DNA of 64,000 nucleotides from positions 1-64,000 of the forward strand of contig JAFQBB010000008.1 of NCBI GenBank assembly GCA_017416805.1. Direction: 5' to 3'. The position numbers and the translations under genes are program-made. The notes beneath the pieces were generated by a model that saw only the letters and a list, made by a program, of their open reading frames with translations, was not told the DNA's origin and searched no databases. The number at the start of each line of letters is the position of its first letter. Position 1 is the stretch's first letter. Source of the DNA: Bacteroidaceae bacterium. Its GTDB lineage: Bacteria > Bacteroidota > Bacteroidia > Bacteroidales > Bacteroidaceae. Of this stretch, positions 45,515 through 53,579 are shown piece by piece.

Positions 45515-46264
45515 TTAAAGTTTAAAACTGTATCCTACACCTATCACATGGCCTCCCTCTTCATCATCGTCCGACTGGTCGATATAGCGGTAGTAGAGGT
45601 CAACGGAGTGTTTCTTGTTGATTTTGTACGAAGTACCCACTGTCCAACGAGTCTTCTCGATGCCAAAGTTCTCCTCTATCAGGTTATACATTTCGCACGA
45701 CACGTACGGAGAGAAAGGGCTTTTCTTGATGTCGTACTCCACTTCCAAACGTGAGCGGAGCACTTGTTTGCCCTCACCAGCATTCCATTCTTCCTCCAAT
45801 TTGGGAACTGGCCTTAAAACTCCGTCACCATCATACATGTCATATTTTTCCACGACCTTGGAAGTCCGGTAAGTGTATTGATAACGCTCACGCAGAGAGA
45901 AACTGAAACGTTTCCACTCCGCCTTACCCGTTACGGCAAAGAAACCACGGTGTTTGGGTTGCCAATGGGACAACTCGATATTCCCACCCTTCGTCAGTCT
46001 GTCCTCATTCTGCTGGTGTATATAACTATACCCTAACGTCAGTTCAAGGAATTTCCAAGGCTCATATTCCAGCCCAACAGAACCGCTCCATCGTTCGGTT
46101 GAAGAAAACTCATTGTGCGTACGATATTCCGCCTCAGCAAATGCTTTCACCCCTGTCGTCACTTTTGCTTTAATGTCCGCCGAAGTCCAAAGGCTTTGGG
46201 CTTTACAATGGCCAATACCGACAAACAGTAGGGCCACCGACATAACCAAATATCTGATTTTCAT
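45515..46264 (-). CDS. DUF2490 outer-membrane beta-barrel-like protein
   Basis: 249 residues with a signal peptide (ends GHCKAQ). It has about ten alternating amphipathic strands (EAEYRTHNEFSSTERWSGSVGLEY; RFSFSLRERYQYTYRTSK; HSVDLYYRYIDQSD), ending in the barrel-type VIGVGYSFKL with a terminal aromatic-x-Leu. DUF2490 proteins are presumed outer-membrane barrels of unknown cargo. 7 bp after DUF4956 and 14 bp before the Cthe_2159-type gene; it could provide the outer-membrane part of that system. Confidence 0.82.
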   Translation of the reverse strand: MKIRYLVMSVALLFVGIGHCKAQSLWTSADIKAKVTTGVKAFAEAEYRTHNEFSSTERWSGSVGLEYEPWKFLELTLGYSYIHQQNEDRLTKGGNIELSHWQPKHRGFFAVTGKAEWKRFSFSLRERYQYTYRTSKVVEKYDMYDGDGVLRPVPKLEEEWNAGEGKQVLRSRLEVEYDIKKSPFSPYVSCEMYNLIEENFGIEKTRWTVGTSYKINKKHSVDLYYRYIDQSDDDEEGGHVIGVGYSFKL

Positions 46265-46271
46265 AGTTTTA

Positions 46272-46928
46272 TCAGTTTATCTTAGGAAATTTCAACATTT
46301 GATTCACCGAATTACTATCCTCACCTTCATAAAAGACCTTTATCATCACCACATCACGCAAGAAATCCACAGCACCTACCTCTACCCGTTTAATAGAGAA
46401 GCCTAAACGAGTTTCCAAGTCTGCAATCAGTTCTTTACGTCGTTCGGGCTGAATCAGGTCGATACGATCATATAACACGAGTTTCTCTTGTACACTTTTC
46501 TTCAACCAAGGCACATCTTCGCCCAACCAGATACAAAGGATGAAAAGACAGTTTGTCATAATCAATTCTGCATAGGTGAGTGTTACCGCCAATGCATTGA
46601 TTACTGATACAGCAATAAGAACAAACAGATAAGTCATTTCGCGAACTGGCATCTGTTCGGTTCGGTATCGGATAATGCCAAATATAGCAAACAATCCCAA
46701 AGCAAAACCGACCTTAATCTTCACACTTCCCAAAAGGAATATCATCAAGAATATACTGATACTGATAAGAGCAAACGTAAAGTAATAGTCGCGCCGTTGA
46801 CTTTTAGGATAGTACAGTTTGTGGATTATGATACCCACAAAAAACAGGTTGACGATAAAATGCAGCAACAACTGTGTCATGTTAGTTGCATCAATCAACG
46901 GGGTTTCAAGAAATTCAAGTTCTTCCAT
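46272..46928 (-). CDS. DUF4956 inner-membrane protein
   Basis: 218 residues. Four to five transmembrane helices in the first 150 (LLHFIVNLFFVGIIIHKLYY; YYFTFALISISIFLMIFLLGSV; VGFALGLFAIFGIIRYRTEQMPVREMTYLFVLIAVSVINA). A cytoplasmic ferredoxin-like tail follows (LIQPERRKELIADLETRLGFSIKR ... MIKVFYEGED). The FGIIRYRT-E-P-REMTYLF signature is characteristic of DUF4956. Function unknown, but it recurs next to VTC-type polyphosphate polymerases. 26 bp after the VTC gene here. Confidence 0.88.
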   Translation of the reverse strand: MEELEFLETPLIDATNMTQLLLHFIVNLFFVGIIIHKLYYPKSQRRDYYFTFALISISIFLMIFLLGSVKIKVGFALGLFAIFGIIRYRTEQMPVREMTYLFVLIAVSVINALAVTLTYAELIMTNCLFILCIWLGEDVPWLKKSVQEKLVLYDRIDLIQPERRKELIADLETRLGFSIKRVEVGAVDFLRDVVMIKVFYEGEDSNSVNQMLKFPKIN

Positions 46929-46954
46929 TAGTTTTGTTTTATGGTTAGTAATTA

Positions 46955-47725
46955 TTATTTCTTCAAGAAAAGCTGGTCGTTGGTGTAATCGACCTTACAC
47001 ATTTTATTTATCATTCGCAATCGCGGTTTGAAGCGATTGTTCTTCAACCCTTCATCAGTCAGTGCCATACCCATACAATATTTGCTGAACTTGGCAGGTT
47101 GGATACGCAACTGGCGAAGCAATTCCAATATAGGAGAGAAGGTCTGTCCGTCACGTTTCAATTCAATAATGGCCAATCCTTCGAGCGAACAAGCCTTGTC
47201 TGTAGAGAAATTATGAAAACGAAGGCCGGTATCAATGGTCAACCGTTCTGTCATGTTTCGGTTCACAAGAGTAATGCGTGAAAAACGGTTCTCAATTCTG
47301 TCCATCAGTCTTTCGGGTGCATAGTGCAAATGTGAAGCTATAAAATCAGTGTGCTGGTCTTTCTCCCCAACAGCACATTCCACACGTTTCTTGGCTGTAC
47401 GTCCTTTATTATTCTTATTCTTTACTTCCAAGAACGAAACACCAGAATGTTCGTAAGCACGAATCCGGATTTTCTGTCTCGTCTTACGTCCGCGCAAATG
47501 CTCCAAATACATATCACACCGTTCGGTATCATAGTATAAGGTATAGTAAGGCATATTGCGCCGCCCATCGATCTCCTGCACCCAATATTGTTCACGTGCC
47601 AATTCCAACAAGCGTACAAGTTTGGACTGCGTTGTCACATACTTTGTGTCAATGCGGTTCATCAAGCGGACGCTCTTCATCTGCTCTAACGATACGGGAG
47701 TATAAGACTGCAACGTTTTTTTCAT
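46955..47725 (-). CDS. VTC-domain polyphosphate-polymerase-like protein
   Basis: 256 residues covering the VTC catalytic tunnel domain without the SPX domain of the yeast enzyme. Visible conserved elements: MNRIDTKYVTT, YYDTERCDMYLEHL, the basic cluster KTRQKIRIR, FLEVKNKNNKGRTAKKRV, VNRNMTERLTIDTGL and AIIELKRDG. These supply the Arg/Lys substrate lining and the metal-binding Glu. In yeast the domain makes polyphosphate from ATP while moving it across the membrane. Here it is soluble, so the neighbour DUF4956 is the obvious membrane partner. First gene of the operon. Confidence 0.88.
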   Translation of the reverse strand: MKKTLQSYTPVSLEQMKSVRLMNRIDTKYVTTQSKLVRLLELAREQYWVQEIDGRRNMPYYTLYYDTERCDMYLEHLRGRKTRQKIRIRAYEHSGVSFLEVKNKNNKGRTAKKRVECAVGEKDQHTDFIASHLHYAPERLMDRIENRFSRITLVNRNMTERLTIDTGLRFHNFSTDKACSLEGLAIIELKRDGQTFSPILELLRQLRIQPAKFSKYCMGMALTDEGLKNNRFKPRLRMINKMCKVDYTNDQLFLKK

Positions 47726-47853
47726 GATAGAAAGAAAAGACTTTTAAGGTCACAAAGAAACAAAAAAAAGGCAGAATAAAGAAATTTATTCAACAAATAA
47801 TCTCCTTTTCTTAAATAAATACACCGATATTGAAGGAAATGAGACATTTTCAC

Positions 47854-49683
47854 TCACTCCCAAACTTTCATCTGGCAATGTTTGCAATCAAACTCCAAAC
47901 GAAAACGGCGGCCATCGGCAGATACTATATAATAAGGTTCGCGGAAAGGAGAAGATTTACGATGGTGCACAGGACACCACCCCATGCTATAACGCAAACA
48001 ATGGCGGCAAGTCATCACAACCTGATCGCCTTCAGGTCTTACCACTTCAAAAGCCGGTTGAATATCTGTCACCCCATATGCATGATAAAAAGCCCTGGCT
48101 TCACGGTTCATCACATTTCCCATATAGTTCAATTTGGTTGTAGGAAATGGAGAAGTACCCTTCTTTACCCCTATCGGCAAACGGCGAAGATTGATACGAC
48201 GGGCACTCAAGAGCAACTCTACTACCCGACGACGCCATTCGGCTAATACCGATGAAGGAACAAACCAATTATCAGTCCATTCTATCTTCAGAGAGGTCAA
48301 TTCAAAAGGAGTATTACCCAATTTACCTAATTGAGTGTGCAAATTCTCGGATTGAGAAGAACGAGCCTGTTCCTTTTTATATTCACAGGAAATACTCACA
48401 CTAATACCATCTTCATCCTCCAATGTCAGCAAGAATCCAAAATGAGTTTCTCCCAGCAATGCCTCCACACCAATCTTGCGTTCTGCGGACTTACGGGAAA
48501 GCATTTGTTCAAACTTCTGGTCAAGATTGCGATAAATCCTCGTGCGGGAGATAAGTCGTGGGGGCATTTCATGTGGGAAAAGCCGGTTACCTTCCACACG
48601 GTTAACACGAAAGCCATGCAAACGGCCACCTTCATCCATATAACAGAGACCATCCCCATTATTGAAAGGTTTGAAGCCTGCAACTGTAAAACTGTTTCCA
48701 CGCACCTCCTTTACCGTTCCCATCTCTTCCCCTAATGATTTAGGAGTATCAAAAGAATGTATATCAGGAATTCTCCCTTCCAAGAAATAATGAGTAAAAC
48801 CGCGATTGAAACTTTTGTCAAGTTGGGGAATAAAGCCTAATCTAACTTTACCCGAAGAGGCTCGTCTATATTCTTTCCGACGTTTGATAATCTTATCAAG
48901 TTGGGTGCGATAAAATGCCACTACATTCTTTACATAAGTCACATCTTTCAGCCGTCCTTCTATTTTCAACGAAGAAGCACCTGCATCCAGCACCTGTTCA
49001 AGACGGGCACTCAAATTCAAGTCTTTCAACGAAAGCAAGTGCTTATTACGGGCTATAACCCGTCCTTCTGCATCTTCCATATTGAAAGCCAACCGACAGA
49101 ACTGGGCACATTCCCCCCGATTGGCACTACGCCCATAACAAGCTTCTGAAACATAACACTGACCACTATAACTCACGCAAAGAGCCCCATGTACAAAGAC
49201 TTCAAGCAGTATGTCCGGAACTGATTGGTGAATTCTATATATTTCATCCAGCGATAATTCGCGAGCCAATACAACCTGTGTAAAACCTATGTCTGCCAAG
49301 AATTTCACTTTTTCCACAGTACGGTTATCCATCTGTGTACTAGCATGTAGCGCTATAGGCGGCAAATTCATACGCATGACAGCCATATCCTGCACTATAA
49401 GGGCATCCACCCCTGCCTCGTAAAGTTGCCATATCATCTGCTCTGTATCGGCGAGCTCGTCATCGCGCAAAATTGTATTGACCGTCACATAAACGCGTGC
49501 CCGAAAGAGATGGGCATAGTCGGCCAGTGTCCGTATATCACTCACCGAGTTTCCAGCCGAAGCACGTGCTCCGAAACGAGGAGCACCAATATACACAGCA
49601 TCAGCACCATGGTCAATGGCAGCCATGCCACACTCCAGATTCTTGGCTGGAGCTAACAGTTCGATAGGGCGTTGGTGAATCAT
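47854..49683 (-). CDS. U32-family peptidase-like protein (RlhA/TrhP type)
   Basis: 609 residues from MIHQRPIELLAPAKNLECG; the ATG at 49698 would add five residues. The full U32 signature is present (EVFVHGALCVSYSGQCYVS), followed by CYGRSANRGECAQFCRL. A TIM-barrel front half and a DUF3656-like rear half with late cysteines (CRHCLRYSMGWCPVHH, FDCKHC) follow. Members described recently hydroxylate 23S rRNA or tRNA rather than cutting peptides. The substrate here is not deducible. Lies between metA and the VTC operon. Confidence 0.87.
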   Translation of the reverse strand: MIHQRPIELLAPAKNLECGMAAIDHGADAVYIGAPRFGARASAGNSVSDIRTLADYAHLFRARVYVTVNTILRDDELADTEQMIWQLYEAGVDALIVQDMAVMRMNLPPIALHASTQMDNRTVEKVKFLADIGFTQVVLARELSLDEIYRIHQSVPDILLEVFVHGALCVSYSGQCYVSEACYGRSANRGECAQFCRLAFNMEDAEGRVIARNKHLLSLKDLNLSARLEQVLDAGASSLKIEGRLKDVTYVKNVVAFYRTQLDKIIKRRKEYRRASSGKVRLGFIPQLDKSFNRGFTHYFLEGRIPDIHSFDTPKSLGEEMGTVKEVRGNSFTVAGFKPFNNGDGLCYMDEGGRLHGFRVNRVEGNRLFPHEMPPRLISRTRIYRNLDQKFEQMLSRKSAERKIGVEALLGETHFGFLLTLEDEDGISVSISCEYKKEQARSSQSENLHTQLGKLGNTPFELTSLKIEWTDNWFVPSSVLAEWRRRVVELLLSARRINLRRLPIGVKKGTSPFPTTKLNYMGNVMNREARAFYHAYGVTDIQPAFEVVRPEGDQVVMTCRHCLRYSMGWCPVHHRKSSPFREPYYIVSADGRRFRLEFDCKHCQMKVWE

Positions 49684-49792
49684 ATTATTCCAACCCATCC
49701 CTTAACTTCCACAGAATGGGAAGGAGCAAATGCTATTTGAGACATTTCACTCCCCTCCATACAGGGAGGGGTAAGGGAGAGGCGTTTCGTTA

Positions 49793-50710
49793 TCATTTTA
49801 TCTCATTAATATCAAATGGGGTTTCTTGATATACATAGTAGTTCAACCAATTCTGGAAGAACAAGTTAGCATGAGCACGCCAACGAACCAACGGTCCCTT
49901 CAGTGGATCATTGTCACGATAATAATTGACAGGCATATCTATCGGTAAGCCTTTGTCAAGATCACGACGATACTCTGTATCAAGAGTCAGAGGAGAATAC
50001 TCCGAATGACCGGTAACAAAGATTTCTCTTCCACCACGCGCCATCACCATATAAACACCAGATTCATCAGACTCTGATATCAAGTCCAACTCCTTCACTT
50101 TCAATATATCTTCCCGACGTACCTCTGTATGGCGGCTATGCGGAACATAAAAGACATCATCAAATCCACGGAAAATAGGCAACAAAGGATTATTGGTACG
50201 ATGTTCGAAGATGCCGAACATCTTTTTATCCAACTTGTATTTAGGTACTCCATAATGATAATAGAGTCCGGCTTGAGCAGCCCAACATATATATAAGGTA
50301 GAGGTAACATGTGTACGTGCCCAATTGAAGATATCTGAAATCTCATCCCAATAAGCCACATCTTCAAAGTCCATATGTTCCACAGGGGCTCCAGTTATAA
50401 TCATGCCATCAAACTTTTCATTACGCATCAGTTCAAAATCACGATAAAACGCCTTCATATGTTCCACCGGTGTATTCTTTGAAGTATGACTCTTCACCTT
50501 CATGAAGGAGATCTCCAATTGCAACGGGGTATTCGAAAGCAACCGGATAAGATCTGTTTCTGTCGTAATTTTCAACGGCATCAAGTTGAGCACTACAATC
50601 CGCAACGGACGAATGTCCTGCTGAGTGGCACGCGAGTTGTCTATTACAAAAATGTTCTCCTGCTTCAACAGTTCAATAGCAGGCAATTTATCTGGTAAAT
50701 TCAGTGGCAT
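49793..50710 (-). CDS. metA: Homoserine O-acyltransferase MetA, predicted acetyl-CoA-dependent
   Basis: 305 residues, class-I glutamine-amidotransferase-like fold. Nucleophile Cys in YICWAAQAG, His/Glu pair in TGHSEYSPLTL, catalytic Lys/Arg in the NLMPLKITTE region. It activates homoserine at the first committed step of methionine synthesis. Position 111 is Glu (GAPVEHMDF), where E. coli has Gly (GAPLGLVEF); in characterised MetA proteins Glu at this place gives acetyl-CoA instead of succinyl-CoA use. Preceded by two tandem complete promoters. Confidence 0.95.
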   Translation of the reverse strand: MPLNLPDKLPAIELLKQENIFVIDNSRATQQDIRPLRIVVLNLMPLKITTETDLIRLLSNTPLQLEISFMKVKSHTSKNTPVEHMKAFYRDFELMRNEKFDGMIITGAPVEHMDFEDVAYWDEISDIFNWARTHVTSTLYICWAAQAGLYYHYGVPKYKLDKKMFGIFEHRTNNPLLPIFRGFDDVFYVPHSRHTEVRREDILKVKELDLISESDESGVYMVMARGGREIFVTGHSEYSPLTLDTEYRRDLDKGLPIDMPVNYYRDNDPLKGPLVRWRAHANLFFQNWLNYYVYQETPFDINEIK

Positions 50711-50736
50711 GTATCTACTCCTTTTTTATTAGTGCC

Positions 50737-50768
50737 GCAAAGATAACGCAAACCGAGAGAAGAACAAA
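50737..50768 (-). promoter_or_regulatory. metA promoter, proximal copy
   Basis: Minus strand: -33 TTTG (50768 to 50765) and -7 TATCTTTGC (50745 to 50737), spacing 19 bp; 27 bp before the ATG. Confidence 0.75.
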
Positions 50769-50916
50769 ATAAAAGTATTTATTTTTTCTTCCGAGGTGCA
50801 GCCAATCTTCGTGAAACAAAGATAACGCAAACCGAGAGAAGAACAAAATAAAAGTATTTATTTTTTCTTCCGAGGTCAGCCAATTTTCGTGAAACAAAGA
50901 TTGTTCAAACCGGGAA
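50738..50916. repeat. 79-bp tandem duplication of the metA promoter region (two full copies, one partial)
   Basis: CAAAGATAACGCAAACCGAG starts copies at 50738 and 50817. The two units (79 and 78 bp) are nearly identical, differing by one deletion (AGGTGCAGCC to AGGTCAGCC) and one C/T change. A degenerate third start (CAAAGATTGTTCAAACCG) lies at 50895. Confidence 0.9.
50816..50847 (-). promoter_or_regulatory. metA promoter, distal copy
   Basis: Minus strand: -33 TTTG (50847 to 50844) and -7 TATCTTTGT (50824 to 50816), spacing 19 bp. Same elements as the proximal copy, 79 bp further upstream. Confidence 0.7.
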
Positions 50917-50980
50917 AAAGAGAAAATAAACCTCGCTTATTTTTATCAATAAAGGGCGCTTCAAAATGCCCTCTTCTCAT

Positions 50981-51063
50981 TTTTTAGACGCGGATGACGC
51001 GGATTTATCCAAGTTATTATACCCGACAGGTTATAATTTATCCGCGTCATCCGCGTCTAAAAA
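50981..51063. repeat. Perfect 24-bp inverted repeat with GCGGATGACG motifs
   Basis: TTTTTAGACGCGGATGACGC-GGAT (50981-51004) is exactly complementary to 51040-51063; the spacer is 35 bases. It lies between the metA promoters and the end of the GH95 gene and may stop GH95 transcription. The flanks (TCAAAATGCC... and TAAAAAGTTAATCATGACAC) are shared with 60392-60440, where the palindrome is missing. Confidence 0.85.
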
Positions 51064-51112
51064 GTTAATCATGACACCCCCTCACTCCAATTTAAGCATG
51101 AAGGGGGATAGC

Positions 51113-53554
51113 TTACCTGCTTACTCTATAAGATTTTCCAGGTTTAGTCAGGATGTCATATTCATAGACTTGACGCAGGGGAATAGTCTGGAAGTCTTTG
51201 AGTTCTTCAGATTGCAAGGGTTTCTTAATGCTGGCAGGTACCAACAAGCCATTAGGACATCCGCCTTCGGCCGCTTGAAGGTCTTTGCCTCTCAAAGGAA
51301 CGTATGAACGGATACGCAATGTACCACCAATAGTTGAATGGATAACCGCCTCAGAAATCGCACCCTCACTCCAAACCATATCTACCTCGAAACCACCACG
51401 GGCACGGAGTCCTTTCACTTCGCCTTCTCCCCAAGCATCGGGAAGGGCAGGAAGCAAATGTACAGCACCGTCATGACTTTGAAGAAGCATTTCGCACACA
51501 CCTGCCGAACATCCAAAATTTCCATCAATCTGGAAGGGAGGATGAGCATCAAACAGATTGGGATAAGTTCTTCCATCGGGATAGTTACGTGCCTGAGCAT
51601 CATCGGGAAGCAAGTGCAACATGTTTTTAATGATCTGGAAAGCATGGTTGCCGTCAAGCATACGTGCCCAAAAATTGATTTTCCAACCAAGGCTCCAACC
51701 CGTGGCCATATCACCACGCTGGTTCAAGGTATTAGCCGATGCTGTAAACAGTTCAGGATTAGTGTAAGGAGAAATTTGGTTGGAGGGATAAAGTCCATAA
51801 AGATGTGAAATATGGCGATGCTGATCACGTGGATCGTCAGCATCGATAAGCCACTCCTGCAATTGGCCATAACGACCTATCTGCATCGGAGGAAGTTGGT
51901 CAATGGCCTTACGCAAACGAGCAATGTAAATTTCGTTATCTTTGTCCAAAATTTCGGTTGCCTGCAAAGCTGTATTGAGCACATCAAACACAATCTGATT
52001 ATCCATTGTTGAACCAGCTGTTACATTAGTACCCTTTCCTTTAGGACCATGTTCGGGAGATACGGTAGGCAACGTCATCAGCCATCCGTATTGGGGATGC
52101 ACTTGCATGTAGTCGAGCAAGAAGTCGGCTGCGCCCTTCAATATCTCGTAATTATCGGCCAAGAAATTCTTATCGCCAGTGTAAAGGTAGTGTTGCCACA
52201 AATGAGTGCTCAACCAAGCACCACCTGTAGGGAACATGCCCCATTGCGTACCATCTACAGGACCTGCAATACGCCACAAATCGGTGTTATGATGAGCCAT
52301 CCATCCGGTACACCCATACATCTGACGAGCCGTCTGGGCACCCGACACACTGAGGTCACGTATCATAGAGAAGAGCGGTTCCTGAGTTTCGAACAAGTTA
52401 CCCACAAGTGCTGGCCAATAATTCATTTCGGCATTGATATTGATGGTATATTTCGAATCCCAAGGAGCATTCATCTTGTCATTCCATACACCTTGCAAGT
52501 TGGCGGGTTGTCCACCAGGTTGTGAACTGGAAATAAGCAAATAACGTCCGTATTGCATCATCAACGAAACCATATCCATGTCGCTTCCATCTGCAAAACT
52601 TGCCAATCGTTTGTCGGTCTCCAATGCCGAATTTTCCGACTTAGGGAGTGTAAGAGAAACACGATCATATTGTGCGCGATATTTGGCAATGTGCGCCTTC
52701 AGCAACTGGTCGTATTTCTTTTCTTCGAGTGATGTTAAAACGGATTCGTTATCGATTGAAGGATTATGGCTCACATTACGATAATTGACGAAGTTGGTTG
52801 CGACTACAATATAGAGAGTTGCCGTAGTAGCATCTTTCACTGAAAGAGTTGTACCATCCTCCTCCAATTGTCCATCGGTAAGCACACGAGTGCGACACTC
52901 AGCCGTCAACACACCTTGGACTCCCTCCTGCTCCACATTCTTCACACGGGCAACAAGTTGTCCGTTGCTTACCAGTTTCTCAGCTTGCAATTGTCCATCA
53001 AAGCCAACGGCGAAAGAGAGTGCACCTTTCTTATCGGCTTCAATACGTACAATGATTGCATCATCGGCCTGTGAAGCAAAAACAGTACGGGTGTATCTCA
53101 CACCATTATATATATAAGAGGTAGATGCAAGAGCATTACCCAAGTTCAATTCACGCTCGTAGCCCACTACTTGCCGATGGCCAAAGTTCAATTGTATGTT
53201 TCCAACGGGCAGATAACGCATCCCATGTGGTCCCTTGATGAAGTGTTTTTCTATCAATTGGTGAGCGTCCTTTTCACGACCTGCAAAGATAAGATTGCGC
53301 ACGTCGGGCAGATGTTCCAACGACTCACTGCTATTGTTCTCATGAGGTCCCCCTGACCAGAAAGTCTCTTCATTGAGTTGCAATGTCTCCACCTCAGTAC
53401 CTCCATACACCATGGCACCCAACTTTGAGTTTCCTATAGGTAAGGCTTCCAACCAATGTGAAGCTGGCTTACGATACCAAAGACGATGTTCTTGTGCCTG
53501 CAATACGATGCTTGCCACCATCAGGAGCATCGTTGTCATAATTCCTTTTTTCAT
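51113..53554 (-). CDS. Secreted GH95 alpha-L-fucosidase/L-galactosidase-type hydrolase
   Basis: 813 residues with a signal peptide (ends IVLQAQ). N-terminal GH95 beta domain (WYRKPASHWLEALPIGNSKLGAMVYGG; LQLNEETFWSGGP), linker, then an (alpha/alpha)6 barrel with WNDKMNAPWDSKYTININAEMNYWP, containing the paired Asn that activate water in this family. HISHLYGLYPSNQISP and FQIDGNFGCSAGVCEMLLQS follow. Family members release alpha-1,2-fucose from glycans or alpha-L-galactose from xylan/xyloglucan side chains. The hemicellulase neighbours favour a plant substrate. 25 bp after the GH5-GH43 gene, so same operon. Confidence 0.92.
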   Translation of the reverse strand: MKKGIMTTMLLMVASIVLQAQEHRLWYRKPASHWLEALPIGNSKLGAMVYGGTEVETLQLNEETFWSGGPHENNSSESLEHLPDVRNLIFAGREKDAHQLIEKHFIKGPHGMRYLPVGNIQLNFGHRQVVGYERELNLGNALASTSYIYNGVRYTRTVFASQADDAIIVRIEADKKGALSFAVGFDGQLQAEKLVSNGQLVARVKNVEQEGVQGVLTAECRTRVLTDGQLEEDGTTLSVKDATTATLYIVVATNFVNYRNVSHNPSIDNESVLTSLEEKKYDQLLKAHIAKYRAQYDRVSLTLPKSENSALETDKRLASFADGSDMDMVSLMMQYGRYLLISSSQPGGQPANLQGVWNDKMNAPWDSKYTININAEMNYWPALVGNLFETQEPLFSMIRDLSVSGAQTARQMYGCTGWMAHHNTDLWRIAGPVDGTQWGMFPTGGAWLSTHLWQHYLYTGDKNFLADNYEILKGAADFLLDYMQVHPQYGWLMTLPTVSPEHGPKGKGTNVTAGSTMDNQIVFDVLNTALQATEILDKDNEIYIARLRKAIDQLPPMQIGRYGQLQEWLIDADDPRDQHRHISHLYGLYPSNQISPYTNPELFTASANTLNQRGDMATGWSLGWKINFWARMLDGNHAFQIIKNMLHLLPDDAQARNYPDGRTYPNLFDAHPPFQIDGNFGCSAGVCEMLLQSHDGAVHLLPALPDAWGEGEVKGLRARGGFEVDMVWSEGAISEAVIHSTIGGTLRIRSYVPLRGKDLQAAEGGCPNGLLVPASIKKPLQSEELKDFQTIPLRQVYEYDILTKPGKSYRVSR

Positions 53555-53579
53555 GCTACTAAAAATACAATTGAGTTAA

